NCBI GenBank assembly: GCA_000378885.1
Contig: KB900456.1
Span: 239,385 to 303,384 of the forward strand
DNA: 64,000 nucleotides
Origin: an actinobacterium SCGC AAA044-N04
Lineage (GTDB): Bacteria > Actinomycetota > Actinomycetes > Nanopelagicales > Nanopelagicaceae
Reading direction: 5' to 3'
A program made the position numbers and the translations under genes. Positions 28,042 through 39,090 of this stretch are shown in pieces (positions within the stretch are counted from its first letter, which is position 1; every line of letters starts with the position of its first letter). The notes under the pieces are model-generated. The model searched no databases and was not told the origin of the DNA. It worked only from the letters and a program-made list of their open reading frames with translations.

Positions 28042-29121
28042 ATGAAAATCACACCCAATCCACATGCGAAAGATGCAGCAACTCGTGATGCACTTGTTGC
28101 TGAAGGTGGATTCGGTAAGTACTACACCGACCACATGGTTGTGTGTGAGTGGACTGAAAAAGATGGCTGGGCAGAACCAGAGTTAAAGCCTTATGGCCCA
28201 CTCTCTTTGGATCCAGCGACAGCGGTTTTTCACTACGGCCAAGAAATCTTTGAAGGCATGAAGGCTTATCGCCAACCTGATGGATCAATCTCACTCTTTC
28301 GCCCTGATGCAAATGCAAAGCGTTTTGCCAACTCAGCTAAGCGTTTAGCTTTGCCAGAGATGCCAGAAGCACTCTTTCTAGAGACAGTTGAAACTCTAGT
28401 TAAGCAAGATGCAGGTTGGGTACCAAACAAAATTGGAGAGTCTCTATATATTCGTCCATTTATGATTGCAACCGAAGTTGGTTTAGGAGTTCGCCCAACA
28501 AATAAGGCGACCTACATTCTTATTGCAACACCGGCTGGCGCTTACTTTGATCCTTCAAAGGCTGTTTCCGTGTGGATTTCAACTGAATATGTTCGAGCCG
28601 CACAAGGTGGAACAGGTGAAGCCAAATGTGGTGGAAACTATGCAGCATCACTGGTTGCACAAAAAGCTGCAGCTAAAGAGGGTTGCGATCAAGTTGTGTG
28701 GATTGATGCAAAAGAGCGCAAGTGGGTCGAAGAGATGGGCGGAATGAACCTTTACTTTGTTAAGGGAAAAGGTGAAGATGCAACTGTCATCACTCCAAAG
28801 TTAACTGGCACATTACTGCCAGGAATTACGCGTGATTCAATTCTTTCTGTCGCTAAAGATCTTGGCTACAAAACCGAAGAAGTAATGCTGAGTATTGATG
28901 ACTGGCGCGACGGCGTTTCATCCGGTGAAATAACTGAAATCTTTGCATGCGGAACAGCTGCAGTTGTTTCTCCAGTTGGTACCGCTAAATCCAACATGGG
29001 CACATGGGTAACTGGCGACGGACAACCGGGTGTGATCACTATGCAAATTCGCAATCATTTGCTCGCAATTCAACATGGAACGACTCCTGATACACACGGT
29101 TGGGTTCGTAAGGTCTGCTAA
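28042..29121 (+). CDS. ilvE: Branched-chain amino acid aminotransferase
   Basis: HYGQEIFEGMKAYRQPDG, AKCGGNYAASLVAQ, EEMGGMNLYFV. Confidence 0.95.
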   Translation: MKITPNPHAKDAATRDALVAEGGFGKYYTDHMVVCEWTEKDGWAEPELKPYGPLSLDPATAVFHYGQEIFEGMKAYRQPDGSISLFRPDANAKRFANSAKRLALPEMPEALFLETVETLVKQDAGWVPNKIGESLYIRPFMIATEVGLGVRPTNKATYILIATPAGAYFDPSKAVSVWISTEYVRAAQGGTGEAKCGGNYAASLVAQKAAAKEGCDQVVWIDAKERKWVEEMGGMNLYFVKGKGEDATVITPKLTGTLLPGITRDSILSVAKDLGYKTEEVMLSIDDWRDGVSSGEITEIFACGTAAVVSPVGTAKSNMGTWVTGDGQPGVITMQIRNHLLAIQHGTTPDTHGWVRKVC

Positions 29122-30710
29122 TGCCAGTTTCTGATGCATTTCATATCTATGACACCACTCTGCGAGATGGTGCACAGCAAGAAGGTTTAAACCTTTCAGT
29201 TCATGACAAGTTGGCTATCGCGCGCCATCTTGACGATCTTGGTGTTGGATTTATTGAAGGCGGATGGCCTGGTGCAAACCCAAAGGACACCGAGTTTTTT
29301 GCACGTGCTAAAAAGGAATTAGTATTAAAGAATGCAACCTTTGTTGCATTTGGTGCCACACGTCGTCCTAACGTTAAAGCTGCTGATGATGTTCTACTTG
29401 GGGCTCTTCGAGATTCAGGTGCACCTGCGGTAACTCTGGTCGCAAAGGCTTTTGATCGCCACGTTGATTTAGCACTCAAGACAACCCTTGATGAAAATCT
29501 AGAGATGATTCGTGACTCAGTGAGTCACTTAATTTCAGAGGGACAACGCGTATTTCTAGATGCTGAGCACTTCTTTGATGGCTATCGCAGTAACCGTGCA
29601 TATGCACTAGAAGTAGTGCGCACCGCTGCTGAAGCTGGCGCTGATGTGATTGCCTTGTGCGATACAAACGGTGGCATGTTGCCAGATGAGCTCTCACAAG
29701 TTGTCCATGATGTTTTAACAGCAAGCTCTGCCCGCCTTGGAATTCACTGTCACAACGACACAGGTTGCGCAGTTGCTAACTCAATGGCTGCAGTTGCAGC
29801 AGGTGCGACGCACGTTCAAGGAACTCTCAATGGTTATGGTGAGCGCACTGGAAATGCTGATCTTGTAACAATCATTGCTAACTTAGAGCTCAAGAAGCAG
29901 CAATTAGTTTTGCCTAAAAATGCTCTTCGCGAAGCATTTAGAATTTCGCATGCTGTTGCAGAAGTTACAAACGTCTCTTCTAGTGCGCGTCAGCCATATG
30001 TGGGAGTTTCAGCTTTTGCTCACAAGGCTGGCCTGCATGCCAGTGCTATCAAGGTTGATCCATCCCTTTACCAACATGAAGATCCAGCATCTGTTGGAAA
30101 CGATATGCGGATGTTGGTCTCTGACATGGCTGGGCGTGCATCCATCGAATTAAAGTCTCAAGAACTCGGTGTTGATCTTGGGGGAGATAAAGAACTTATT
30201 GGACGTATCGTTGATCGCGTTAAAGAGATGGAATCTCGCGGATTTACATTTGAAGCAGCCGATGCCTCTTTTGAACTTCTTGTACACGAAGAAATGAGCG
30301 GCAAACGCCCATCCTTCTTCACCATCGATCATTGGTTAACAACCGTTGAGCGCTCTGAAGATCAAAGCATTCTCACAAAAGCTGAAGTCAAAGTAACTGC
30401 TATGGGCAAACAGATTTCGTGCTCTGGTGTTGGTAATGGTCCGGTTAACGCATTTGATAATGCTTTGCGCACTGGATTAAAGACTCTTTATCCAGAGCTA
30501 GAAGTTCTAGAGCTCACTGATTACAAGGTGCGCATCCTTGAGGGTCGTCTGGGCACAGGCGCTGTTACACGCGTATTAGTTGAAACCAGTGATGGCAAGG
30601 GTGAATGGAACACCGTTGGTGTGCACGAAAACGTTATCGCAGCCTCTGCGATGGCACTTGAGGACGCAGTTACCTTCGGCCTTCTGCGTCAGGGACGCAA
30701 ACCCGAGTAA
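29121..30710 (+). CDS. cimA: (R)-citramalate synthase
   Basis: YDTTLRDGAQQEGLNLSV...GVGFIEGGWPGANPKDTEFF, HCHNDTGCAVANSMAAV, C-terminal LeuA dimer/allosteric domain; CimA-type motifs. Confidence 0.9.
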   Translation: MPVSDAFHIYDTTLRDGAQQEGLNLSVHDKLAIARHLDDLGVGFIEGGWPGANPKDTEFFARAKKELVLKNATFVAFGATRRPNVKAADDVLLGALRDSGAPAVTLVAKAFDRHVDLALKTTLDENLEMIRDSVSHLISEGQRVFLDAEHFFDGYRSNRAYALEVVRTAAEAGADVIALCDTNGGMLPDELSQVVHDVLTASSARLGIHCHNDTGCAVANSMAAVAAGATHVQGTLNGYGERTGNADLVTIIANLELKKQQLVLPKNALREAFRISHAVAEVTNVSSSARQPYVGVSAFAHKAGLHASAIKVDPSLYQHEDPASVGNDMRMLVSDMAGRASIELKSQELGVDLGGDKELIGRIVDRVKEMESRGFTFEAADASFELLVHEEMSGKRPSFFTIDHWLTTVERSEDQSILTKAEVKVTAMGKQISCSGVGNGPVNAFDNALRTGLKTLYPELEVLELTDYKVRILEGRLGTGAVTRVLVETSDGKGEWNTVGVHENVIAASAMALEDAVTFGLLRQGRKPE

Positions 30711-30719
30711 AGTTGGCGC

Positions 30720-31634
30720 GTGAGCGAAGATTTTGAAAAGTTACTGACTACTTTTCAACGCCATTTAGAAGTTGAACGCAATCTTTCAGTTCACACAATT
30801 CGTGCATATATGGGGGACTTAACCTCACTATTAGAACATCTAGAAAATAGTGGCCTTAGCGATATTTCACAGTTGCAGCTTGTCCATCTGCGCTCATGGT
30901 TAGCTAATCAACAAGTTAAAGGTGCATCGCGCACAACTATCTCGCGCAGAGCAGTCTCCGTGCGCTTGTTTACAAAGTGGGCGTTAAAGAACAAATACAT
31001 TTCTAGTGATGTGGGTGCCTCCCTTGCAACACCTAAGGGACATCGAACATTGCCTGAAGTTTTAGGCATTGATGATGCAAAAACTGCAATGGATTCAATT
31101 GCAACTCGCGCAGCAGAGGATGAAACTCCTATGACTTTGCGCGATGTTGCTATGGTGGAAATGCTTTATGCAACAGGTGCTCGCGTGGCAGAGCTATGCG
31201 GCTTAGATCTAGGCGATATTGATTACAACCGCCAGACTATTCAAGTATTAGGAAAAGGAAATAAGGAACGTGTCATTCCTCTCGGCAACCCTGCGATGCG
31301 CGCACTGAAGAAGTGGCTAGATGATGGGCGCCAACTATTATTAAATGAAAAATCTGAAAAGGCAGTTTTTCTTGGAGCAAGGGGAAAGCGAATAGATCAA
31401 CGTGCAGTGAGAACTGTTGTGTACGAAGCACTCTCTGCCATTGAAGGTATTGAGCGTATGGGACCACATGCTCTGCGCCACTCTGCTGCAACACATCTAT
31501 TAGAAGGCGGCGCAGATTTGCGCACAGTGCAAGAGATCTTGGGCCATGCATCCTTGGCCACAACTCAGATTTATACACATGTTTCCACGGAGCGTTTACA
31601 AAAAGCTTTCAAACAGGCGCATCCACGCGCATGA
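30720..31634 (+). CDS. Tyrosine recombinase XerC/XerD family
   Basis: Catalytic ATGARVAELCGL, GKGNKERVIPLG, HALRHSAATHLLEGGADLRTVQEILGHASLATTQIYTH. Confidence 0.9.
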   Translation: MSEDFEKLLTTFQRHLEVERNLSVHTIRAYMGDLTSLLEHLENSGLSDISQLQLVHLRSWLANQQVKGASRTTISRRAVSVRLFTKWALKNKYISSDVGASLATPKGHRTLPEVLGIDDAKTAMDSIATRAAEDETPMTLRDVAMVEMLYATGARVAELCGLDLGDIDYNRQTIQVLGKGNKERVIPLGNPAMRALKKWLDDGRQLLLNEKSEKAVFLGARGKRIDQRAVRTVVYEALSAIEGIERMGPHALRHSAATHLLEGGADLRTVQEILGHASLATTQIYTHVSTERLQKAFKQAHPRA

Positions 31635-32323
31635 ATAAATCTATTGTTGTTATTCCAACGTATAACGAAGTTGAGAGCATCGGCTCACTACTCGATGAGT
31701 TGGGCAGACTCAATCTTGATGTTTTAGTCATAGATGACGCATCACCTGATGGCACGGCACAAATCTGCAAAGCTCACGGGGTTGAAGTTATTGAACGAAG
31801 TGGCAAGCAAGGTTTGGGAAGTGCTTATCGTGCTGGTTTTCAAATCGCACTAGATCGAGGGTATGAAAACATTATTGAAATGGATGCAGATGGCTCTCAC
31901 CAAGTAAGTGATTTAGTGGCGATGATGCAATGGATTGGATCAGCTGATTTATTGATTGGATCACGTTGGGTTGCTGATGGACAGATTCGTAACTGGAGCA
32001 AGTTCCGTGAGTATCTCTCCAAAGCTGCCAATAGATATGCAAATATCGTCTTATCCCTGGGGGTGGCCGATACAACTGCCGGTTTTCGAATCTATTCGGC
32101 CTCACTATTAAAAAAGATGGATATCCAAACAATTGCCAGTGAGGGTTATTGTTTTCAGATAGAGATGACTCGCAGGGCACTTGCTAGAGGCGGATCTATT
32201 GCTGAAGTTCCTATTACTTTTATCGAGCGCGAACATGGGGTTAGCAAAATGAGCTTTGCAATTGCCCTAGAAGCCGTGCTGCGCATCACCGCCTGGGGGC
32301 TTTTACGCATAGTTGGACGGTAA
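31631..32323 (+). CDS. Polyprenol monophosphomannose synthase (GT2, DPM1-like)
   Basis: VVIPTYNEVESIGSLLDEL, VIDDASPDGT, EMDADGSHQ, SRWVADGQIRNW. Confidence 0.88.
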   Translation: MNKSIVVIPTYNEVESIGSLLDELGRLNLDVLVIDDASPDGTAQICKAHGVEVIERSGKQGLGSAYRAGFQIALDRGYENIIEMDADGSHQVSDLVAMMQWIGSADLLIGSRWVADGQIRNWSKFREYLSKAANRYANIVLSLGVADTTAGFRIYSASLLKKMDIQTIASEGYCFQIEMTRRALARGGSIAEVPITFIEREHGVSKMSFAIALEAVLRITAWGLLRIVGR

Positions 32324-32455
32324 TCAGCACGCTCACGGCTCAGGTAAGATTTGCCTCGCACCACAAGAAATTGCGGTGACATCTCAGCACTGCCTCACTT
32401 TTAGTGGGTGAATCATCTCGGTCCGTTAAATCGGTAGATGACTTTCAGTGCGACG

Positions 32456-32497
32456 GGCCCAACAAATTGTTTGGCCAAAACCGAGCGGGTTTTTTAT
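32456..32497 (+). promoter_or_regulatory. Candidate attenuator/terminator in the rpsB 5' leader
   Basis: Hairpin GGCC(C)AACAA-a-TTGTT(T)GGCC followed by AAAACC-gagcg-GGTTTT and a T-rich run, about 45 nt before rpsB. Confidence 0.5.
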
Positions 32498-32539
32498 TGT
32501 GCTGAGCACATAGTTAAACCTAAGAAGGAGTATGCCGTC

Positions 32540-33358
32540 ATGGCAGTAGTAACAATGCGAGAACTTCTCGACAGCGGAGTCCACTTCGGACACCAGACTC
32601 GTCGATGGAACCCAAAGATGAAGCGTTTTATTTTCACAGAGCGCAATGGCATCTACATCATCGATATCCAGCAATCTCTTGCGCTCATCGACAATGCATA
32701 TGAGTTCGTTAAGGACACAGTTGCAAAGGGCGGTCACGTTTTGTTTGTTGGAACAAAGAAGCAAGCACAGGAACCAATCATCGAGCAAGCAGCACGTGTT
32801 GGTATGCCAACAGTGACTGAGCGCTGGTTAGGTGGAATGCTTACAAACTTCCCAACTGTCTACAAGCGTATTCAGCGTCTGAAGGAGCTAGAAGCTCTAG
32901 AAGAGAAGAACGATCTACTTCTTACAAAGAAGGAACTTCTTGTTCTTCGTCGCGAACGCGAAAAACTATTTAAGAACCTTAACGGTATCCGTAACATGAC
33001 TAAGTTGCCTTCAGCAATCTGGGTTGTTGATACTAAGAAGGAGCATTTAGCTGTTCAGGAAGCCAAGAAGCTTGGTATCCCAGTTATCGCAATTTTGGAC
33101 ACAAACTGTGATCCAGATGAAGTTGACTACAAGATTCCAGGTAACGACGATGCGATTCGTTCAATCGGTCTTTTGACTCGCGTTATCACTGATGCAATCG
33201 CTGCTGGTCTTGCTGCACGTTCAGCACAGGCTAAGAGCGAAGTAAAGGATGAAGCCCCTGCAGTTGCAGCTGGTGAGCCTTTAGCTGATTGGGAAAAAGA
33301 AATTGCTGGAACAACTGAAGTAACAGCAGAAGCAACCTCAGTAACAGAAGGAGCTTAA
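32540..33358 (+). CDS. rpsB: 30S ribosomal protein uS2
   Basis: [44 protein letters not shown]. Confidence 0.97.
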   Translation: MAVVTMRELLDSGVHFGHQTRRWNPKMKRFIFTERNGIYIIDIQQSLALIDNAYEFVKDTVAKGGHVLFVGTKKQAQEPIIEQAARVGMPTVTERWLGGMLTNFPTVYKRIQRLKELEALEEKNDLLLTKKELLVLRREREKLFKNLNGIRNMTKLPSAIWVVDTKKEHLAVQEAKKLGIPVIAILDTNCDPDEVDYKIPGNDDAIRSIGLLTRVITDAIAAGLAARSAQAKSEVKDEAPAVAAGEPLADWEKEIAGTTEVTAEATSVTEGA

Positions 33359-33362
33359 TTAA

Positions 33363-34193
33363 ATGGCTGCATATACAGCGCAAGACGTTAAGAATCTTCG
33401 TGAAGCAACAGCTGCTGGAATGCTTGATTGCAAGAAAGCTTTGGATGAAGCAGAAGGCGATTACAACAAGGCGATTGATATTATTCGCGTTAAGGGACTC
33501 AAGGGAGTCACAAAGCGTGAAGGTCGTTTAACTTCAAACGGTGCAGTAGTTGCAAAGGTTGAAGGAAATCTTGGTGTGATGCTAGAACTTAACTGCGAAA
33601 CAGACTTCGTGGCTAAGGGTGAGCGCTTCGTTGCACTTGCAGATGAGCTACTTGCTCACCTGCAAAATGCACAATCTGATTCACTAGATGCATTCCTCAC
33701 AACAACTATGTCTAGCGGCAAGACCGTTCAGGCAACTGTTGATGAGGCAAATGCAACTCTTGGCGAGAAGATTGAAGTTCGCCGAATTGCAGTGTTGAAG
33801 GATTCTCCAGTTGGAATCTACTTGCACCGCACAAGCCCAGATTTGCCACCTCAAGTTGGTGTTCTAGTTCAATTAACTAAGGATGCAGCTGAAGTTGGCA
33901 AAGATATTGCTCAGCACATTGCAGCCTTTGCTCCACAGTTTGTAAATCGCGAAGATGTGCCTGCTGAACTAATTGAAAACGAACGTCGTATCGCAGAAGA
34001 GACTGCACGCGAAGAAGGAAAGCCAGAAGCTTCCCTCATCAAGATCATTGAAGGTCGCGTAACAGGCTTCGTCAAGGAAGTTTCTTTGATTGAGCAATCT
34101 TTTGCTAAGGATGCCAAGAAATCAGTAAAGCAGATCCTCGATGAGGCAGGAACAGCCGTTAAGGCGTTCAATCGCTTCCGCGTGGGTCAATAA
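33363..34193 (+). CDS. tsf: Elongation factor Ts
   Basis: AYTAQDVKNLREATAAGMLDCKKALDEAEGD. Confidence 0.97.
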   Translation: MAAYTAQDVKNLREATAAGMLDCKKALDEAEGDYNKAIDIIRVKGLKGVTKREGRLTSNGAVVAKVEGNLGVMLELNCETDFVAKGERFVALADELLAHLQNAQSDSLDAFLTTTMSSGKTVQATVDEANATLGEKIEVRRIAVLKDSPVGIYLHRTSPDLPPQVGVLVQLTKDAAEVGKDIAQHIAAFAPQFVNREDVPAELIENERRIAEETAREEGKPEASLIKIIEGRVTGFVKEVSLIEQSFAKDAKKSVKQILDEAGTAVKAFNRFRVGQ

Positions 34194-34252
34194 GTTCAAA
34201 GGCGACATCGCTTAGAATTTAGATATTCCAACTAGAAGTTAAAGGAGCACTC

Positions 34253-34975
34253 ATGCCCGGTACACGAGGAACGTATCGGCGGGTGCTCCTTAAACTTTCT
34301 GGAGAAGTTTTTGGCGGAGCTAAAGGCATTGGTGTTGATCCCGATGTTGTGCAAGATATCGCTAAACAAATCGCAGATGTGGCCCGAAGTGGCGTACAAG
34401 TAGCCATCGTTGTTGGTGGCGGTAACTATTTCCGTGGAGCCGAACTATCCCAGCGTGGAATGGATCGCTCACGAGCTGACTACATGGGAATGCTTGGAAC
34501 GGTAATGAACTGCCTAGCACTTCAAGATTTTCTAGAAAAAGAAGGCGTTCAAACTCGTGTTCAGACTGCAATCACTATGGGTCAAGTTGCTGAGCCTTAC
34601 ATTCCACTTCGCGCAATTCGCCACCTTGAAAAAGGTCGCGTAGTAATTTTTGGTGCAGGGGCAGGAATGCCATTCTTTACAACAGATACCGTTTCAGCCC
34701 AGCGCGCACTTGAAATTGGAGCCGAAGCATTACTTCTGGCCAAGAGTGGTGTTGATGGTGTTTACAGCGCAGATCCTAAGAAAGATAAATCAGCAGTTAA
34801 ATATGATGCGATTTCATATGATGAAGTCTTGAGCAAATCCCTAGCAGTGGCTGATGCCGCAGCTTTTGCCCTTTGCCGGGAAAATAAGCTTCCCATTGTT
34901 ATTTTCGACTTAATGAAAAATGGCAATATCGCGCGCGCTGTGCGCGGGGAAACAATAGGAACATTGGTTTCTTAG
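34253..34975 (+). CDS. pyrH: UMP kinase
   Basis: [39 protein letters not shown]. Confidence 0.97.
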   Translation: MPGTRGTYRRVLLKLSGEVFGGAKGIGVDPDVVQDIAKQIADVARSGVQVAIVVGGGNYFRGAELSQRGMDRSRADYMGMLGTVMNCLALQDFLEKEGVQTRVQTAITMGQVAEPYIPLRAIRHLEKGRVVIFGAGAGMPFFTTDTVSAQRALEIGAEALLLAKSGVDGVYSADPKKDKSAVKYDAISYDEVLSKSLAVADAAAFALCRENKLPIVIFDLMKNGNIARAVRGETIGTLVS

Positions 34976-35049
34976 TTCAAATTTTTATAGAGCCAGGTCG
35001 GAAATTGCCGATAGAATCAAAGAATTAGGAAAACCCCAAGGGAGAAGTC

Positions 35050-35613
35050 ATGGCAGATGTAGCAAGCGCCCTCAAAGACGCTGACACGAAGATGAGTAAA
35101 GCTGTTGAGGTAGCAAAGGATGATTTTGCTTCTATTCGAACCGGCCGTGCGCACCCATCAATGTTTAACAAAATTATGGTCGATTACTACGGCACATACA
35201 CAGCGCTCTCACAATTAGCTTCCATTCAAGTTCCTGAAGCCCGAATGGCCACCATCGCACCTTTTGATAAAGGCTCAATGGCAAGTATTGAAAAAGCAAT
35301 TCGCGAATCTGACTTAGGCGTCAACCCTGGAAATGATGGCGTTGTTATTCGTATTAATTTCCCACAATTAACTGAAGAGCGACGTAAGGAATTTATAAAG
35401 GTAGCAAAAGGCAAAGCTGAAGATTCAAAGGTTTCTATGCGAAACATTCGCCGTGCGGCAAAAGAATCCATGGAAAAGATGGAAAAAGATGGCGAGATCG
35501 GAAAAGATGATTTAGCTCGCGGCGAAAAGGAACTTGAGAAAATAACATCAGATCACGTTGCAAAGATTGATGAACTCTTAAAGCACAAGGAGGCCGAACT
35601 CCTAGAAGTCTAA
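35050..35613 (+). CDS. frr: Ribosome recycling factor
   Basis: [34 protein letters not shown]. Confidence 0.97.
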   Translation: MADVASALKDADTKMSKAVEVAKDDFASIRTGRAHPSMFNKIMVDYYGTYTALSQLASIQVPEARMATIAPFDKGSMASIEKAIRESDLGVNPGNDGVVIRINFPQLTEERRKEFIKVAKGKAEDSKVSMRNIRRAAKESMEKMEKDGEIGKDDLARGEKELEKITSDHVAKIDELLKHKEAELLEV

Positions 35614-35627
35614 GGAGTTTGTCACTT

Positions 35628-36473
35628 ATGTCTGATTTTCAATCGATAAATGAGGCGATAAACAAGAAGGCTGGGCGAAAGCTCGGTCCTTCAATTGTGG
35701 TCTCACTATCTCTGATTGCTCTGGTGTGGTTTGCCCTTGCTTATCACCGTGAGGTATTTGCAGTTGTTGTCGCAGTTGCAGTGCTCTTAGGTATTCGTGA
35801 AATGGTTCGAGCTTTTAGTGCTCGCGGCATTTATATTTCTGTAGTTTCTCTTGCAGTTGGGGCGTTGGCTCTAACTTATGCAACATGGAACGGTGGGGCA
35901 GCAGGTTTAGCAATTGCAACTGCTATCGCTATTCCACTTTTGCTCATTCAGCTTTTGACTAAAGGCCCAGATGGTTTTGTGCAAAGTGCGACAGCAACTA
36001 CCTTTTCACTGCTTTATCTACCATTTCTAGGTGGCTTCCTTATTCTTCTAGCTAAGCCAAGCACAGGCTTAGAGCGCGTAATGACTTTTGTTGTCTTAGT
36101 TGGCTGCAACGATACTTTTGGCTATGTCGTTGGAGTTCTATTTGGAAAGCACCCACTTGTTCCAGTAATTAGCCCAAAGAAGAGTTGGGAAGGCTTAATT
36201 GGTTCCATCGTGTTCACTGTTATTGGTGGGTCACTGGCATTTAAATACATCATGACAATGCATTGGTGGATTGGCGCAGTAGTTGGACTCATGATTGTTT
36301 TTACCGCCACATGCGGTGATCTGATTGAAAGTGCAATGAAGCGCGACCTACAGCTTAAAGATATGGGCACGTTACTTCCTGGCCATGGCGGAATCTTGGA
36401 TCGTCTTGATTCAGTTTTGATTTCAGCCCCAGCTCTCTGGCTTGCATTAGAGCTTGTGAAGCGCTGGCTATGA
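35628..36473 (+). CDS. cdsA: Phosphatidate cytidylyltransferase
   Basis: C-terminal signature [13 protein letters not shown]...[22 protein letters not shown] with AAGGAG upstream. Confidence 0.92.
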   Translation: MSDFQSINEAINKKAGRKLGPSIVVSLSLIALVWFALAYHREVFAVVVAVAVLLGIREMVRAFSARGIYISVVSLAVGALALTYATWNGGAAGLAIATAIAIPLLLIQLLTKGPDGFVQSATATTFSLLYLPFLGGFLILLAKPSTGLERVMTFVVLVGCNDTFGYVVGVLFGKHPLVPVISPKKSWEGLIGSIVFTVIGGSLAFKYIMTMHWWIGAVVGLMIVFTATCGDLIESAMKRDLQLKDMGTLLPGHGGILDRLDSVLISAPALWLALELVKRWL

Positions 36474-37597
36474 GTGTTCCTGAGATTAAATTAGTTTTCG
36501 ATGAGCCAGTTCAGCGCAAGAAGACCCCTAAGCATCTAGCTGACTACTCACCTGAAGAGCGCCGTGAACTGGCAAAAACTTTAGGCCTACCTGCATTTCG
36601 TGCCAACCAAGTAGCCACCCATTACTTCACGCATTTATCTAATGATCCAGAAAATTGGACTGATATTCCTGCAGAGATGCGTCAGACAATTGCAGAACAG
36701 TTCACTCCTAAACTCATTGAGCTCGTTCGCTCAGTTGAGTGTGATGGCGGGATGACACGCAAAGATCTTTGGAAACTCCATGACGGAGTTTTAGTGGAGT
36801 CAGTTTTGATGCGTTATACCGATCGCGTAACTGTGTGCATTTCATCCCAAGCTGGTTGTGGAATGAACTGCCCATTTTGTGCAACTGGACAAGCAGGACT
36901 TACTCGAAACTTGAGTGCAGGAGAAATCACAGAGCAAATCGTTGCGGCAGCTCGGGCATGCGCAAATGGCGAATTACCTGGAGGAGAAGCCCGTCTTTCA
37001 AATATCGTCTTTATGGGCATGGGCGAACCTCTTGCCAATTACAACGCAGTGATACGAACATTGCGAAACATCACTGACCCAAACCCTGACGGATTAGGAA
37101 TCAGTGCACGTTCTGTCGTTGTATCTACTGTTGGTTTAGTTAACGGAATTGAAAAGCTAACCGAGGAAGGGCTTTCAGTTACTTTGGCCGTTTCACTTCA
37201 CACCCCAGATGATGAACTTCGTGACACCTTGGTTCCAATCAACTCGAGATGGAAAATTAAGGAAGTGTTAGCTGCAGCCGATGCTTATGAGAAGAAGACG
37301 GGACGACGTTATTCAATCGAATACGCCTTAATCCGAGATATCAATGATCAATCATGGAGATCAGATTTGCTTGGCCGGTTGCTGAAAAACCGTAATGCCC
37401 ACGTTAATTTAATTCCCCTCAATCCCACTCCTGGTTCTAAGTGGACTGCTTCTCGTCGAGAAGATGAAGCTGAGTTTGTCCGCATATTGGAAAGTTACGG
37501 GGTTCCTGTCACAGTGCGAGATACCAGAGGCCGTGAAATTGATGGGGCCTGTGGTCAACTAGCGGCTGCAGAAAAAGGTAAAAGCCCTACTGGTTAG
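36470..37597 (+). CDS. rlmN: 23S rRNA (adenine2503-C2)-methyltransferase
   Basis: Radical SAM CNxxCxxC-type [33 protein letters not shown]. Confidence 0.95.
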   Translation: MSVPEIKLVFDEPVQRKKTPKHLADYSPEERRELAKTLGLPAFRANQVATHYFTHLSNDPENWTDIPAEMRQTIAEQFTPKLIELVRSVECDGGMTRKDLWKLHDGVLVESVLMRYTDRVTVCISSQAGCGMNCPFCATGQAGLTRNLSAGEITEQIVAAARACANGELPGGEARLSNIVFMGMGEPLANYNAVIRTLRNITDPNPDGLGISARSVVVSTVGLVNGIEKLTEEGLSVTLAVSLHTPDDELRDTLVPINSRWKIKEVLAAADAYEKKTGRRYSIEYALIRDINDQSWRSDLLGRLLKNRNAHVNLIPLNPTPGSKWTASRREDEAEFVRILESYGVPVTVRDTRGREIDGACGQLAAAEKGKSPTG

Positions 37598-37626
37598 GCC
37601 AGGATGGAATTGGTAGGCTCAATTCC

Positions 37627-39051
37627 ATGGAAAAGTTAACTAACTTCATTAATGGCAAAGCCGTCGATTCAACATCCGGTGAAAGCTCGCCACTGATTAA
37701 CCCGTCAACAGGCAAAGAGTATGCCCGTGCACCTAAATCAAATGCCGCAGATGTTGATGCAGCTTTTAAAGCTGCAAGTGATGCATTCCCAGGTTGGCGT
37801 GATTCCACTCCATCGCAGCGTCAGAAAGCTTTACTGAAAATTGCAGATGCCATTGAATCTCGCGCAGATGAAATTATTGCAATTGAAACAACTAATACAG
37901 GCAAACCAATCTCTTTAACAACTTCAGAAGAAGTACCACCGATGGTGGACCAGATTCGTTTCTTTGCTGGGGCTGCACGAAATCTAGAAGGAAAATCTGC
38001 TGGTGAATACATGCCAGGTATGACTTCTATGATTCGCCGCGAACCAGTCGGAGTTATTGGACAAGTAACACCATGGAACTATCCAATGATGATGGCTGTG
38101 TGGAAGTGGGCTCCGGCAATTGCTGCAGGTAACACGGTTGTGTTAAAGCCAAGTGATACAACACCGGCATCAACTGTGTGGATGGCCAACGTTATGTCAG
38201 ATTTTTTACCAGCAGGTGTTTTTAATGTTGTGTGTGGTGAACGCGAAACTGGACGTATGGTTGTTGAACACAAACGACCTGACATGGTTTCAATCACTGG
38301 TTCAGTAGGTGCTGGAATTCAAGTTGCACAATCTGCAGCCACGCAACTCAAGCGCGTGCACTTAGAGCTCGGTGGTAAAGCACCAGTTGTAGTTTTTGCT
38401 GATGCAGATCTAGCCGCAGCAGCTGAAGGAATTGCTATTGCTGGATATTTCAATGCTGGCCAGGACTGCACAGCTGCCACACGCGTAATTGTTGAAGCCA
38501 GTGTTTATGATGAATTTGTCGCACTTTTGACCGAGCAAGCTAAGGGCATTGCTATTGGTGCTCCATCAGAAGATGTTTTCTTGGGACCAGTTAATAATGC
38601 AAACCAGTTAGCCCGTGTGAGCGCCTTCTTTGATCGCCTCCCTTCCCACGCAAAGGTGATGACAGGTGGAAAGGCGCTAGATAAGCCAGGTTTCTTCTTC
38701 CCAGCAACCGTAGTTGCCGACTTAAAGCAAGATGACGAGATGATTCAGAGTGAAATCTTTGGTCCAGTCATTACTGTTCAAAAATTTAGCGATGAAGCCG
38801 ATGCGATTTCAAAGGCCAACGGGGTCGAGTATGGCTTGGCATCTAGCGTGTGGACCAAGGACCACGGCCGTGCGATGAGAATAGCAAAGGCCTTTGACTT
38901 TGGTTGTGTCTGGATCAATACCCATATCCCTGTTGTCGCCGAAATGCCCCATGGAGGTTTCAAGCGCTCAGGTTATGGAAAGGATCTTTCTGCCTACGGA
39001 TTTGAGGATTACACCCGAATCAAGCACGTTATGACCAACCTTGGGGCGTAG
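37627..39051 (+). CDS. Aldehyde dehydrogenase, probable gamma-aminobutyraldehyde dehydrogenase
   Basis: GVIGQVTPWNYPMMMAVWKWAPAIAAGNTVVLKPSD, LELGGKAPVVVF, NAGQDCTA; adjacent to polyamine transport genes. Confidence 0.85.
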   Translation: MEKLTNFINGKAVDSTSGESSPLINPSTGKEYARAPKSNAADVDAAFKAASDAFPGWRDSTPSQRQKALLKIADAIESRADEIIAIETTNTGKPISLTTSEEVPPMVDQIRFFAGAARNLEGKSAGEYMPGMTSMIRREPVGVIGQVTPWNYPMMMAVWKWAPAIAAGNTVVLKPSDTTPASTVWMANVMSDFLPAGVFNVVCGERETGRMVVEHKRPDMVSITGSVGAGIQVAQSAATQLKRVHLELGGKAPVVVFADADLAAAAEGIAIAGYFNAGQDCTAATRVIVEASVYDEFVALLTEQAKGIAIGAPSEDVFLGPVNNANQLARVSAFFDRLPSHAKVMTGGKALDKPGFFFPATVVADLKQDDEMIQSEIFGPVITVQKFSDEADAISKANGVEYGLASSVWTKDHGRAMRIAKAFDFGCVWINTHIPVVAEMPHGGFKRSGYGKDLSAYGFEDYTRIKHVMTNLGA

Positions 39052-39090
39052 TATTTCGCCCAAGAACCCGAATCAATAAGGAGTACAGCA

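Noticed and set aside
30720-31634. Tyrosine recombinase considered as an integrase marking a mobile element
   Set aside because: Full-length XerC/D-type protein within a housekeeping operon; no att-like repeats, cargo or tRNA-integrated island nearby.
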